DNA of 45,090 nt. Source: Chryseobacterium sp. S0630 (lineage in GTDB: Bacteria; Bacteroidota; Bacteroidia; Flavobacteriales; Weeksellaceae). Each line of letters begins with the position of its first letter. The stretch's first letter is position 1. The stretch spans positions 1 through 45,090 of the forward strand of contig NZ_JAMZGF010000043.1 in assembly GCF_024158915.1 (NCBI RefSeq). Reading direction: 5' to 3'. A model generated the notes under the pieces. It was not told where the DNA came from. It was given only the letters and a program-made list of their open reading frames with translations, and made no database searches. Position numbers and translations under genes: made by a program. Of this stretch, positions 24,538 to 34,165 are shown piece after piece.

Positions 24538-25556
24538 GATTTCACATTAATATTGATAGAATCGTAGGCGTTAAGTTGTGCCATTAATGATAAAGGTTCA
24601 TGCAGCTGATGGCTGAAATACACCTTGTTTTCATGAGGATTTCTCAACAGTTCTTCGGTGTGCAGAACAGCAGATAAAGCGGTTAATTCCGCCTGCCCTT
24701 TTTCGCTCTGCAAACTCAGTTTCTTTTGTCCTGACTGATCATCAACTACAATTTCAAAGACTGCCTGATCCCCATTACCACTGGATCCAAAAATCATTTT
24801 TCGTTCTTTTAAAGATAAAATATTGTAGATTCTGAGATACTGAAAAGAACCCAACAGCCAGGTAATGAATTTTGAATTATAGGTCATCTTTACACTCACA
24901 TCAGAAATTCTTTCCACTTTGTTGAGAATATACAGATCCGGCACATCAAAATTATAAGCACTTCTATGCCCAATTCCATAAGAAAAATTGAAGGTTTCAG
25001 TATCCAGGAAATGTCTGATTGAAACCGGTTTGTCATTCTTATAATGAACAAAAGGAACGGCTACATTTTCTGCCATAAAGTGAGCCGAACTCTCGCCTGC
25101 AAGATCCTTTATGGAATAATAGACAAAGAGTTTTACTTCATTAATATCTCCTGAATCCGAAAGAATATTAGCCAATCCCGGAACAATCCCGCCCATCCAT
25201 CCTGAACTGAAGACAATTCTGCTATTGATGTCTGATTTCCCTGCAATATCGTAAGCTTTCACCAAAGCCGGAGTAGGTTTTGTAATATCCAGATAATCTA
25301 TTTGATGGTCAATGGCAAAACGAAGTACATTGTCTTCTTTATCGTTCACAGAAAGAATGATGAGGTGTATCTTTTTGTCGGAAATAATTTTAAAAGAGGA
25401 AGGGTCTGTAACATCAATCTTCAGGTCTTTATCTGTTTTTCCGCCTTTTCTTCCCCCAATAAAAACAGTAACATGAGGATTTCGTGATTTCAGGATTCGG
25501 GAAATTGTTTTTCCAACCAATCCGTTTCCACCAATAATCAGAATATTTTGCTCCAT
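24534..25556 (-). CDS. Saccharopine-dehydrogenase-like NAD(P)-binding protein
   Basis: The 340-aa protein has an N-terminal Rossmann fold with NILIIGGNGLVGKTISRIL (GGxGxxG loop, about residues 8-15) and the following NAD(P)-binding segments. The middle and C-terminal part resembles the saccharopine dehydrogenase-like oxidoreductases. Substrate is unknown. It is coupled to the flavodoxin-fold reductase gene (ATGA overlap) and preceded by a Crp/Fnr-type regulator on the same strand. Confidence 0.8.
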   Translation of the reverse strand: MEQNILIIGGNGLVGKTISRILKSRNPHVTVFIGGRKGGKTDKDLKIDVTDPSSFKIISDKKIHLIILSVNDKEDNVLRFAIDHQIDYLDITKPTPALVKAYDIAGKSDINSRIVFSSGWMGGIVPGLANILSDSGDINEVKLFVYYSIKDLAGESSAHFMAENVAVPFVHYKNDKPVSIRHFLDTETFNFSYGIGHRSAYNFDVPDLYILNKVERISDVSVKMTYNSKFITWLLGSFQYLRIYNILSLKERKMIFGSSGNGDQAVFEIVVDDQSGQKKLSLQSEKGQAELTALSAVLHTEELLRNPHENKVYFSHQLHEPLSLMAQLNAYDSININVKS

Positions 25557-25569
25557 AACTTTTTTTTGA

Positions 25570-25577
25570 CAAAAGTA
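25570..25577 (-). promoter_or_regulatory. -7 promoter element of the two-gene redox operon
   Basis: On the minus strand this reads TACTTTTG, an exact TAnnTTTG match, 13 bases before the ATG at 25556. The candidate -33 TTG elements are not at ideal spacing. Confidence 0.35.
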
Positions 25578-25610
25578 GAGCGCTGCTGTTTCAATAAGCA
25601 GGACAAATGT

Positions 25611-26177
25611 CTAAAAAGAAATTTCCTTTCTGATACGGCTCAGGTGTCTTTGGGTAATGCCAAGATAGGAAGCCAGGTACTGCAATGGAATGTTTTGAAT
25701 ATAATCAGGATGATTCTTTACTAATGTTTCGTACCGTTGGGCTGCGCTGTTTCTCTGAAGCTGAAAAAACCGTGTTTCAAGTTCAAGATATTCCTGCTCT
25801 GCAATAATCTTTAAAAATTTCGTCCAGTTTATGCTATTCTTCACCAGTTCATCTACCGCTTCTTTTTTAATAATAATCACCTCAGCATTGGTAATAGCCT
25901 GCATACTTTCTTTACTGGGACATCCGGATACAAATGAGGAATAGGCAGCGATCATATGATTGGGAAACCGGAAGCAATACGTCATATCTTTTCCTTCATC
26001 AGAAGTATAAAAAGAACGGAAAATACCAGACTTCACCAATCCTACTTCCTTACAAAGCTCTCCTTCCTGTATGAAATAATCATTTTTACGGATAAGCCTG
26101 AACTCAGAAAATTTCAAAAATTCTTCAATTTCGTCTTCTGAAAACAGATTAAAGCTTCGAAAATAGTCACGTTCCAT
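25611..26177 (-). CDS. Crp/Fnr-family transcription regulator
   Basis: The 188-aa protein has a cyclic-nucleotide-binding-like barrel (residues about 25-120; FIQEGELCKEVGLVKSGIFR) and a C-terminal helix-turn-helix (LQYLASYLGITQRHLSRIRK). There are no Fnr-type Cys ligands and the cAMP-binding RxS motif is not evident, so the effector is unknown. It lies 54 bases upstream of the redox pair and may regulate it. Confidence 0.87.
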   Translation of the reverse strand: MERDYFRSFNLFSEDEIEEFLKFSEFRLIRKNDYFIQEGELCKEVGLVKSGIFRSFYTSDEGKDMTYCFRFPNHMIAAYSSFVSGCPSKESMQAITNAEVIIIKKEAVDELVKNSINWTKFLKIIAEQEYLELETRFFQLQRNSAAQRYETLVKNHPDYIQNIPLQYLASYLGITQRHLSRIRKEISF

Positions 26178-26786
26178 GATATCAAATAAGTTTCAGCGAA
26201 AATAAATAAAAAGAAGGAGGCAATGTTGTTTATAAACGCAAAGTTTTAATTTTTGCAGAGTTTTAATGTAAAGAGGGCAAAGACAGAGACCGTCTCAAAA
26301 GTGAAATAATTTGGTCTATGTCATTGACTACGTCGAATCTTCGATTTCTGACGAAGGAAGAATCTCATTAATAACAAATACATGAGATTCTTCACTACAT
26401 TGTTGAACTACGTTCGCAGACCTTCAGTCTGTGTTCAGAATGACACTTTTGTAGCAGTCACTTTTTAAGTAAGAGCATATTGATAAAATTCAATTAATAA
26501 CAAAAAAAAATCATCTCAGGACGAGATGATCTACCGTTTTGAATTTACTTGAGTTATTTATGAAGATATGAATGATGTTTTGTTGTAACAAAGATAGGTG
26601 AACCCTATTTTTTACGCATCAGTGGAATCCCTAGAATTATATCCGTAAAAATACGGTTGTATAAAAAGAAAAGCCCTGAAGGAAATACCTTACAGGACTT
26701 TTGGATTATCTAACAATATTCAGTTTAATGTTTACCATTCAAGGTGTAAAGTTATGATTTCCATTCACTTTCCACCATTGATTGTA
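26178..26786. other. 609-base gene-free spacer with repeats and hairpins
   Basis: No gene is supported. About 26330-26410 contains a dispersed-repeat-like inverted pair (GAAGGAAGAATCTCAT facing ATGAGATTCTTC). ATCATCTC / GAGATGAT (26510-26517 with 26523-26530) is a small hairpin. Further hairpins near 26640-26702 include the likely terminator for aminopeptidase P. Confidence 0.5.
26669..26702 (-). terminator. Likely terminator of aminopeptidase P gene
   Basis: On the minus strand AAAAGTCCTGTAAGG pairs imperfectly with CCTTCAGGGCTTTT and is followed by a CTTTTT run. It lies 85 bases beyond the stop. Confidence 0.6.
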
Positions 26787-28556
26787 TTAAAGAGGGCTTA
26801 CCAGTTGAAGGAACCATTCTTTAACTTCTCCTTCCAGGTATGGAGCAAGCTTTTCCTCACATGTTTTATGATAACCATTCAGCCATGCGATTTCGCTTTC
26901 TGAAAGGATCTCTTTCACTACTGTATCTTTGAAGAACGGGCAGAATGTTAATGTTTCAAATTCATAGAATGTTCCGTGAATTGTTTTTTCTGCTTCTTTT
27001 ACGGCAATCAGGTTTTCGTGACGAATTCCATAGTGTCCTTCAAGATAGTAACCAGGTTCATTTGAACATACCATTCCAGGAAGAAGTTCCTGAGGATTCA
27101 GATCTTTTCTGATGCTTTGCGGCCCTTCGTGTACATTCATGAAGCTTCCTACCCCATGTCCTGTTCCGTGGTTGAAATCTTTCCCTTCCATCCATAGCGG
27201 AAGTCTTGCAATGGCATCAAGGTGTACTCCTTTTGTTCCTTTCGGGAATTTCACCATAGATAAACGGATTAGTCCCTGTAATACCAATGTTGAATTTCTT
27301 TTAAACTCTTCCGAAGGGGTTCCTAAGGCAAAAGTTCTTGTAATATCTGTAGTTCCTTCAAGGTACTGACCTCCTGAATCTACCAGGATAGTTTCCTCAT
27401 TGGTCACTTCTTTGCTTCCTTCTTTTTTGGCAGAATAATGCATGATAGCACCATTGTCTTTATATCCTACGATAGACCCGAAGCTTTCTCCTACAAAGTT
27501 TTCACCTTCTGCACGGAAACCTCTCAGTTTTTGTCCGATAGAATATTCATTCATCGCTTCTTTTCCTGCATTGTGCGTTAGCCAATAAAGGAATTTCACC
27601 ATTGCTACTCCGTCTCTTACCATTACTGTTCTGAAACCTTCCAGTTCAGTTTCATTTTTCTGAGCTTTCATCAGGTTACCAGGAACCGGAGCTTTGATAA
27701 ACTGATTGTCAGTTTTTAATGTTTCAAAAATCTGTTGGTTGCTGTTCGGAGAAACCAGAACTTTTTCGTTTTTGAAGGTCTTCAGATAATTGTAGAATTC
27801 TTCGTAAGGCATCATTTTTACAAAGGAATCATCCATTTGTTTTCTGGCTGCCACTTCCATTTTTTCTAATCCTGTGAATAAAACAGCATCATTTTTAGTA
27901 ATCACAATATATCCTAAGAATACAGGATTGCTTTCTACATCACTTCCTCTCAGATTCACTGTCCACGCCACATCATCAAGACTTGATATAATGTGTACAG
28001 TAGCCTCCTGCTCTTCCATTTTCTGACGGATCGCAGAGATTTTATCGGATACTGATTTCCCGGCTCTTTCTATCGGATGTACGAAAATAGGATTAGCAGA
28101 TGGAGTTCCTCTGTCTTTCCAGACTTCTTTTAAAAGCGGAGCATCTGCCAGGGTAATATTTTTGGAATTGAATTTTTGAGAAAGCAGTTCCCAGTTAGCA
28201 TGAGAAGCTGCAACTGCATTTACTGCCACTTTACCACCAGCTGGAATTTCTGAAATAATCCAGTCGATATAATTGGGAGTTCCTTCCATTCCATCTTTGA
28301 AAAGATCAATTCCGGAACCCTCCAGCTCAATAGCAGCTTGTGTAAAGTATCTTCCATCTGTCCAAAGTCCACCTTTATCTTTGGTAATCACCACGAAACC
28401 GGCAGAACCTAAGAAACCTGACAGCCAAGCTCTCTCCTGCCATTCTTCAGGAAGGTATTCGCTCATATGCGGGTCTGCAGAATATACTATAAATGCATCA
28501 ACATTATTTTTCTGCATTTCTTCACGAAGCGCAGCAACTTTTTCCTTTGAAGTCAT
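26787..28556 (-). CDS. Xaa-Pro aminopeptidase (aminopeptidase P, M24B)
   Basis: This 589-aa dimetal peptidase removes an N-terminal residue preceding proline. It has the three-domain long form: two creatinase-like N-terminal domains and a C-terminal pita-bread catalytic domain. Metal ligands are visible in VDSGGQYLEGTTDITR (two Asp), GTGHGVGSFMNVHEGP (His), SNEPGYYLEGHYGIRHENL (two Glu). There is no signal peptide, so it is cytoplasmic. Its start at MTSKEKVAALREEMQ matches the family. Confidence 0.92.
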   Translation of the reverse strand: MTSKEKVAALREEMQKNNVDAFIVYSADPHMSEYLPEEWQERAWLSGFLGSAGFVVITKDKGGLWTDGRYFTQAAIELEGSGIDLFKDGMEGTPNYIDWIISEIPAGGKVAVNAVAASHANWELLSQKFNSKNITLADAPLLKEVWKDRGTPSANPIFVHPIERAGKSVSDKISAIRQKMEEQEATVHIISSLDDVAWTVNLRGSDVESNPVFLGYIVITKNDAVLFTGLEKMEVAARKQMDDSFVKMMPYEEFYNYLKTFKNEKVLVSPNSNQQIFETLKTDNQFIKAPVPGNLMKAQKNETELEGFRTVMVRDGVAMVKFLYWLTHNAGKEAMNEYSIGQKLRGFRAEGENFVGESFGSIVGYKDNGAIMHYSAKKEGSKEVTNEETILVDSGGQYLEGTTDITRTFALGTPSEEFKRNSTLVLQGLIRLSMVKFPKGTKGVHLDAIARLPLWMEGKDFNHGTGHGVGSFMNVHEGPQSIRKDLNPQELLPGMVCSNEPGYYLEGHYGIRHENLIAVKEAEKTIHGTFYEFETLTFCPFFKDTVVKEILSESEIAWLNGYHKTCEEKLAPYLEGEVKEWFLQLVSPL

Positions 28557-28772
28557 TCTTTTTATTTTTAACCACCGAAAGTTACAAAAAATTTGATGTC
28601 GGAAAGGTAAATCTACCCGCTATTTTGCTTAATAATTCTTTATTGTTAAAGAGGTCTAAAAAAAATCAAACCACTAAACATATTTAATAAAATAAATCAT
28701 TTTTAAGTAAAAAAAACTACCACATTATCAAAATAATAAATTTTTGGAAGGATTATTGCTGCATTCTACTTC

Positions 28773-29210
28773 ATGAAACAGCAAAACTACAATAACCACA
28801 GAAAATTTTATCCGCCACATCATTTTATTTATCTTCCATTGCTTATTATATTGGAGATTTTAGGAATTTATAAAATCTGGGATGATCCCGGAAATCAACT
28901 GATCTGGTTACTGTTTTCTGTCGTGATTTTTTTGCTTTTTTATCTGGCATTTATGACAAGGCAGCATTATGCACTGGGACTTCAAAACCGTATGGTAGTT
29001 CTGGAATTTAAACAGCGTTATTTCGAGATTTTCAATAAAAGATCTGATGAAACTGCTGAGAAACTGAAATTCGATCAGATTGCTGCATTGAGATTTACTT
29101 ATGATGATGAATTCAAAGAGCTTTTATACAGAGCGCTTCATGAAAACATCTCAGGAGATGAAATTAAAAGGTCTATCAAAAAATGGAGAGCTGACCGACT
29201 CCGAATTTAG
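28773..29210 (+). CDS. DUF6526-like two-helix membrane protein
   Basis: This 145-aa protein has an aromatic/His N-terminus (NYNNHRKFYPPHHF), two membrane helices (about residues 18-33 and 42-61) and a cytoplasmic helical tail with RSDETAEKLKFDQIAALRF. It matches small Bacteroidota membrane proteins of unknown function (DUF6526 is my best guess). It is followed 23 bases later by the small lipoprotein gene. Confidence 0.7.
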   Translation: MKQQNYNNHRKFYPPHHFIYLPLLIILEILGIYKIWDDPGNQLIWLLFSVVIFLLFYLAFMTRQHYALGLQNRMVVLEFKQRYFEIFNKRSDETAEKLKFDQIAALRFTYDDEFKELLYRALHENISGDEIKRSIKKWRADRLRI

Positions 29211-29233
29211 CACACCCACAAAAATTGACACCT

Positions 29234-29401
29234 ATGAAAAAATGGAGCTTTTACAGTATTACAATATTAATGTTGTTGACACTTACAAGTTGTGAAGCCG
29301 TAGAAACGATTTTTAAGGCAGGAATGTGGTGGGGAATAATCTTAGTCTGTGTGATAGTAGGGATTCTTTTACTGATTTTTTCGAAGGGTAAAAACTCTTA
29401 A
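29234..29401 (+). CDS. Small lipoprotein, 55 aa
   Basis: The gene begins MKKWSFYSITILMLLTLTSC, with Cys20 in an LTSC lipobox. After a short linker (EAVETIFKAG) a second hydrophobic helix follows (WWGIILVCVIVGILLLIF) and a KGKNS tail. The layout matches very small Bacteroidota lipoproteins that I recall being mis-labelled as phosphatidate cytidylyltransferase in databases; that enzyme function is not supported by a 55-aa protein. It ends 9 bases before the topoisomerase start. Confidence 0.7.
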   Translation: MKKWSFYSITILMLLTLTSCEAVETIFKAGMWWGIILVCVIVGILLLIFSKGKNS

Positions 29402-29410
29402 CCATGTTTT

Positions 29411-30517
29411 ATGGAGAAGAATACAGATTTGGAGATGATTTCTCACCTTAAGCCTTCAAAAATTGTTAAAATAATGAAGGACCCGGAAGCTTCTGCAAAG
29501 GCGGTACATCTCGTATATACCACCGATGCAGAAACCGCCGGAATTATTCGAAAAAAAACCGGAAAGAAATATTCCTATTATAAAGATGGGGAGAAAATAA
29601 AGGATAAAGAAGAAATTACAAGGATCAATAAACTGGTGATTCCGCCTGCCTGGGAAAATGTATGGATCTGTGCTCTTGATAACGGCCATCTTCAGGCAAC
29701 AGGCTTTGATGCCAAACAAAGAAAACAATACCGCTACCATCCTCTTTGGAGCGCTCTAAGAAATCATACAAAATTTTACAGAATGCTTCAGTTCGGGTAT
29801 GCATTACCGGACATCCGGCTGCATGTAGAACAGGATCTTGCTCTGAGAAATTTTGAGAAACGAAAAATTCTGGCCTTAATTGTAAGCCTTATGCAAAGAA
29901 CCAATATCCGTATTGGAAATAATGTATATGAAAAGCTGTACGGTTCTTTTGGTCTTACCACGTTAAGGGATAAACATGTAAAAATAAACGGGCAGAAAAT
30001 CACTTTTTCTTTTAAAGGAAAGAAAGGTGTCATGCATCAGATTGACCTCAGGAGTAAAAGGCTGGCAAGGCTTATTCAGAAATGTAAGGATATTCCCGGG
30101 AAAGAACTTTTTCAATATTTCGATGATGAAGGAAACCGTCATTCTGTAGATTCCGGAATGGTGAACGACTATATCAAAGAGATCAGTGGCGAGGATTTTA
30201 CAGCTAAGGATTTCAGAACATGGTCCGGAACAGTAAGTGCCCTGATTGCTTTTAAAGAAATCGGATATGCGGAAAATGACACTGAATATAAAAAGAAGGT
30301 AAAAGAAGCCCTGGATATCGTTGCAGAAAATCTGGGAAATACATCGGCTGTCTGCAGGAAATATTATATTCATCCTTTAGTCATCAACCTTTATGAGAAT
30401 AATACCATCAAAAAATATCTTGATGAACTTGAAGTTATAGAAGAAAATGACGGAAAATCTGATCTGACGAAAGAAGAAAGATTGGTTCTGAAGATCCTGG
30501 AAAACGAGAGAATGTAG
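29411..30517 (+). CDS. DNA topoisomerase IB
   Basis: The 368-aa poxvirus/bacterial-type topoisomerase IB relaxes supercoils through a 3'-phosphotyrosine. Family features are WICALDNGHLQATGFDAKQR followed by KQYRYHP (N-terminal domain), the catalytic pocket with RIGNNVYEKLYGSFGLTTLR, DFRTWSGTV, and the active Tyr in SAVCRKYYIHP. Length is typical. It is on the chromosome near two small membrane protein genes and may be co-transcribed with them. Confidence 0.92.
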   Translation: MEKNTDLEMISHLKPSKIVKIMKDPEASAKAVHLVYTTDAETAGIIRKKTGKKYSYYKDGEKIKDKEEITRINKLVIPPAWENVWICALDNGHLQATGFDAKQRKQYRYHPLWSALRNHTKFYRMLQFGYALPDIRLHVEQDLALRNFEKRKILALIVSLMQRTNIRIGNNVYEKLYGSFGLTTLRDKHVKINGQKITFSFKGKKGVMHQIDLRSKRLARLIQKCKDIPGKELFQYFDDEGNRHSVDSGMVNDYIKEISGEDFTAKDFRTWSGTVSALIAFKEIGYAENDTEYKKKVKEALDIVAENLGNTSAVCRKYYIHPLVINLYENNTIKKYLDELEVIEENDGKSDLTKEERLVLKILENERM

Positions 30518-30525
30518 GGAACCCA

Positions 30526-30628
30526 ATCAATAGTGAATGGTGAATTTGCTTCGCAGTGAATTTTTTATTCTATACTTCATCAATTCATTGACTATTCACT
30601 TGCGCAGCAAAAATTGACCATTGACATT
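30526..30628. repeat. Dispersed palindromic repeat (GCTTCGCA family), copy 1
   Basis: TGAATTTGCTTCGCAGTGAA faces TTCACTTGCGCAGCAAAA about 40 bases later. Related sequences occur at 34021-34060 and 35163-35210, all in spacers. Confidence 0.55.
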
Positions 30629-30649
30629 ACACAAATTCGATTCTTTATA

Positions 30650-31540
30650 TCAAACTGAAATCCTACTGTTATTCAAAAACTGGATTCTATATTCCTTTGG
30701 TGTAATTCCTGCAATTTTTTTGAAAAGCTGGGTAAAATGGGATGCGGTATGAAAATTCAGTTCGTAGGCAATCTCTGCAATATCTTTACTGGAGTGAAGT
30801 AATGCTTTGCTGTAATTGATATCAATCTCATTGATCCATTGTTTTGGAGATTTTTGGGTTACTCCTTTTACACACTTATTCAGATAACTTTCTGTAACGG
30901 ACAGTTTATCAGCATAAAAAGCCACTCTCTTTTCCCCTACATGGTATTTAAACAAAAGATCACGGAACTGAAGAGACAGTTCCATCGGACGGGTTGCAGA
31001 TTTGTGATGATTGTCAGAATCTGTGCTGAGCATTTTGATTAAAATAAGATGAAGCATTGTCACTACTACATCATTAACATTGAGGTTATTCAACCACAAT
31101 TCCTGTTCCATGATCGGGAGAAGCTGAGTAATGGTACCATAGGTCAGGCTGTCAAGATTCAGAAAAGGGGTCATGAAAAAGATACTGCTTTTATGCTTGG
31201 GCAGTTCCTGTTCAGACAGAATATTATTTTCATAAGCAAGGAAGAATCCTTCAATATCATCTGATAATTCAACAGTTGCAGTAATTGTTCCCTGCTTAAT
31301 AAAGATCACGCCTCCTTTTTCAGCATGATATTCTTTATTTTCAAGATACTGTCTGATATGGCCGTTGGTAACGAAAATAATAAAATTGAAAGTGGTACGA
31401 TACGGAATCACCGGCATCAGAATGCCTTTAAGATAATTTTCTATCCGATACAGCTGTATATCAGCATTGTTAGCCAATATCTTGTCCGCAATATTCGGAA
31501 GAAAAAGCTTTTTATATTGAAAATTGGATAATACTTCCAT
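30650..31540 (-). CDS. AraC-family transcription regulator
   Basis: The 296-aa protein has a cupin-like N-terminal half (MPVIPYRTTFNFIIFVTNGH, GGVIFIKQGTITATVELSD) and a C-terminal AraC DNA-binding domain with LSVTESYLNKCVKGVTQKSP and IAEIAYELNFHTASHFTQLF. It lies downstream of the urease/TonB block on the same strand, but a 177-base spacer separates it and there is no sign of co-transcription. Its target is unknown. Confidence 0.87.
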   Translation of the reverse strand: MEVLSNFQYKKLFLPNIADKILANNADIQLYRIENYLKGILMPVIPYRTTFNFIIFVTNGHIRQYLENKEYHAEKGGVIFIKQGTITATVELSDDIEGFFLAYENNILSEQELPKHKSSIFFMTPFLNLDSLTYGTITQLLPIMEQELWLNNLNVNDVVVTMLHLILIKMLSTDSDNHHKSATRPMELSLQFRDLLFKYHVGEKRVAFYADKLSVTESYLNKCVKGVTQKSPKQWINEIDINYSKALLHSSKDIAEIAYELNFHTASHFTQLFKKIAGITPKEYRIQFLNNSRISV

Positions 31541-31717
31541 ATCCTTGTTATGATTATTTAAAGTTATACAAAATATTTTAAAGCAAAGGAGGCAAGCAAA
31601 AGAGTGAAAAAGCTAAAGTGTAAATAGTAAAAACCCCGAAACACGTATCCCAAAACACATAATTTACTCTCTTCAACCCTTCTACTCTCAAACTCTCTCA
31701 CCCTCTCACTCTCCTCT

Positions 31718-33964
31718 TTAGAACTTATAATACACTCCTACTCTCACTCCAAAAGGACTTCCCGGGGTATAAGTAAGATCTGTAACAGGTTCTGCTTCTC
31801 CTTTTAACTGCGTTTCTGTGGCAAACTGGGCTTCGTTCCATTTTACATTGAAAAGATTGTTCAGCTGAACATTTGCACCCCATTTCTGGCGGTTATAGGA
31901 AAGCATCAGATCATTAACAAAATAAGCTTTCGTTCTGATGCTGTTATCTTCTACAGCGGGTCTCGCTCCCAGATATCTGTACTGAAGCCCCAGAGAAAAA
32001 CCATTCAGGAAATCCCAGTTGACAGAGCCTGTACTGGTGACTACCGGAGCCAGCGGAACGTAGTCCTGACCTTTTTCTTCTTCGGTAAATCTAGCGTGGG
32101 AATAATTGATATCTGCATTCAGATAAAAGTTTTCCAACGGCTGGAAACGAACGCCAAGATCTGCCCCGAAACGTCTTGATTTTCCGGAAGGTTCTACCAC
32201 AGCATCATCGCCTACATACACAAATTCCTGCTGGAGATCCATATACCATAATGCCGGAGTAATAATCAATGATTTGAACGGGTGTAATCTTACCCCGAAA
32301 TCTGCACCTATAGAGTATGGAAGGGTATTTTCATTCTTATTGGGAACGACCACTCTCAGATCATTGGAGTGAAAGCCCATTCCTGTTTTCAGAAACCACA
32401 TCACATTGTCATTCTGAGCATAAGAGAAATTCAATTTTGGACTCAACCTTGTTGCTTCTTTTGACTGTCCGGATGGCAATTGTTCCACATCCAGCAGATT
32501 GTGCATATTAAAGATAAAATGATCCACTCTCAAAGCCGGATTGATCGTCCATTTTCCGGTTTTCCATATTAATCCTGAATAAGCATGAAGATTAGTTTCT
32601 GTTCCCGTCACATCTGATAATCTGTCCAGCAGAAGATCTCTGTGATACACGTGATTAAGCTGTAAGGTATTAATATCATCATTTCTTAATCCGATTCCTG
32701 AAGTCCAGTTTAAAGAACTGTTGGCCAAGGAAAAAGTCTTTGTATACTTTACTTCGGCTCCATAAATATTTCTGCCGTCAGTCTGCTGAATTTCATCACC
32801 ATGCTCTTTATCTTTTAAATTAAAGGTAAAATCAGAATACAGGTTGAAATTGTATTTTGAATAGAAAGCCATTGCATCAATCTGCTCAGAAGGAGAAATA
32901 ATGTGTTTGAAATTCATCTGAAGGTTTGTTCTGGAAGTTTTTCCACCTTCTGTAGGGTCTATACTTCCCCATCTCCCAATAATTCCTTCGTCTACGGCAC
33001 GTTCCGGAATTTGTCCGGAAGCATTCCATGAAGAATTGAATGTTGAGAACTGGATGTTGAAATAGTCTTTATCCGTAAGCCACTGGTTGTATTTTCCGAA
33101 GATATTGACTCTGTTAAAATTCTGTTTTACATCAAAAGGGCCGTCTGTATAATTGTATTCTGCTGCTATGTAAGCATTTTTTCGTCCCAGATCATCATGC
33201 AGAATATTGAACATTCCCAATACTCTTTTGGAGTTGAAAGAACCTCCTTCCAGTTTAACCATACTGTTTTTCAATCCATTGTAGGTCTGAAAATCTACAT
33301 ATCCTGCTGTATTAAAGTCCCCACGATCCATGTAATAGGCTCCTTTTCCAAAATCAATATTATTAACGGTTTCAGGAATTACAAAGTGTAAATCAGAATA
33401 TCCCTGACCGTGGGCATGGGAAACAATATTTACAGGCATTCCGTCTACATTAACGCTTACATCAGTACCGTGATCGGCATCAAATCCTCTTAGAAAAAGT
33501 TGTTCGGCCTTTCCTCCTCCGGCATGCTGTGCAATAAACAGTCCCGGAACTTTCCTTAACAGATCCTGCGCTGAGCTTACCGGAAACTTGTTCAGATCAA
33601 CCTTTGTAATAGCAGACAGAAATGAACTGTGATTGATGGCTACTTCAGAAATCTGAAAAGGTTTATGCTGTAAAAAAATAACTTTATTTTTATCATCATC
33701 ATTGGTCACCACCCATTTTACCTCATCGTATCCCTGACGGCTGATTACAAGGGTATCAGGAAGAGATTTTACAGGAACGGCAAATGTTCCGTCTGTTGCA
33801 GTATGGGTATGGCTGTTTCCGTGGTCGTATTTCACCAAAACATCTGCAATGGGAAATTTATCATCTGCATCTTTTATCAGCAACTGTTTTTCTGCTTCCT
33901 GCGCCATCATTTTTCCACTGAATGCCATAGCCAGAAATACGGCTGCTATTTTTGTTATTTTCAT
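31718..33964 (-). CDS. TonB-dependent outer-membrane receptor, urease locus
   Basis: The 748-aa receptor has a signal peptide (MKITKIAAVF..MMA-QEA), a carboxypeptidase-regulatory-like domain (about 25-100), a plug domain (about 112-225; LLRKVPGLFI, LFLRGFDADHGTDVSVNVDG) and a C-terminal beta-barrel ending VGVYYKF with the terminal Phe. His-rich spots are present at YDHGNSHTHT (residues 46-55) and SHAHGQGYSDLH (182-193). Being the last gene of a urease and nickel-permease block, it may import a nickel complex across the outer membrane; that is inference from context. Confidence 0.87.
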   Translation of the reverse strand: MKITKIAAVFLAMAFSGKMMAQEAEKQLLIKDADDKFPIADVLVKYDHGNSHTHTATDGTFAVPVKSLPDTLVISRQGYDEVKWVVTNDDDKNKVIFLQHKPFQISEVAINHSSFLSAITKVDLNKFPVSSAQDLLRKVPGLFIAQHAGGGKAEQLFLRGFDADHGTDVSVNVDGMPVNIVSHAHGQGYSDLHFVIPETVNNIDFGKGAYYMDRGDFNTAGYVDFQTYNGLKNSMVKLEGGSFNSKRVLGMFNILHDDLGRKNAYIAAEYNYTDGPFDVKQNFNRVNIFGKYNQWLTDKDYFNIQFSTFNSSWNASGQIPERAVDEGIIGRWGSIDPTEGGKTSRTNLQMNFKHIISPSEQIDAMAFYSKYNFNLYSDFTFNLKDKEHGDEIQQTDGRNIYGAEVKYTKTFSLANSSLNWTSGIGLRNDDINTLQLNHVYHRDLLLDRLSDVTGTETNLHAYSGLIWKTGKWTINPALRVDHFIFNMHNLLDVEQLPSGQSKEATRLSPKLNFSYAQNDNVMWFLKTGMGFHSNDLRVVVPNKNENTLPYSIGADFGVRLHPFKSLIITPALWYMDLQQEFVYVGDDAVVEPSGKSRRFGADLGVRFQPLENFYLNADINYSHARFTEEEKGQDYVPLAPVVTSTGSVNWDFLNGFSLGLQYRYLGARPAVEDNSIRTKAYFVNDLMLSYNRQKWGANVQLNNLFNVKWNEAQFATETQLKGEAEPVTDLTYTPGSPFGVRVGVYYKF

Positions 33965-34020
33965 TTTTTAGTTTAATTATATTTAAATTTTAGAAGTTAG
34001 AAACTAGAGGTTAGAGGAAT

Positions 34021-34165
34021 ATCAATAGTGAATTTTGCTTCGCAAGTGAATTGTCAATCATTGTGAAAAAACTTTAAACTTTAAACTTTAAACTTTGAAC
34101 TTTAAACTTTGAACTGTCTCACTCTCAAATCCTCACCCCCTCCAACTCTAAGACTCTCTAACTTT
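34021..34165. repeat. GCTTCGCA repeat copy 2 plus heptanucleotide and pyrimidine-rich tract
   Basis: The GCTTCGCAAGTGAATTGTCAAT element (34021-34060) is followed by about six tandem AAACTTT-type heptamers (34068-34115) and a CT-rich stretch to 34160. On the coding (minus) strand this is purine-rich and directly follows the urea transporter stop. Confidence 0.6.

Noticed and set aside
26178..26786. Possible small RNA or insertion sequence in the 609-base gap
   Set aside because: Only short hairpins and a dispersed-repeat-like pair are visible; there is no transposase fragment or recognisable RNA.
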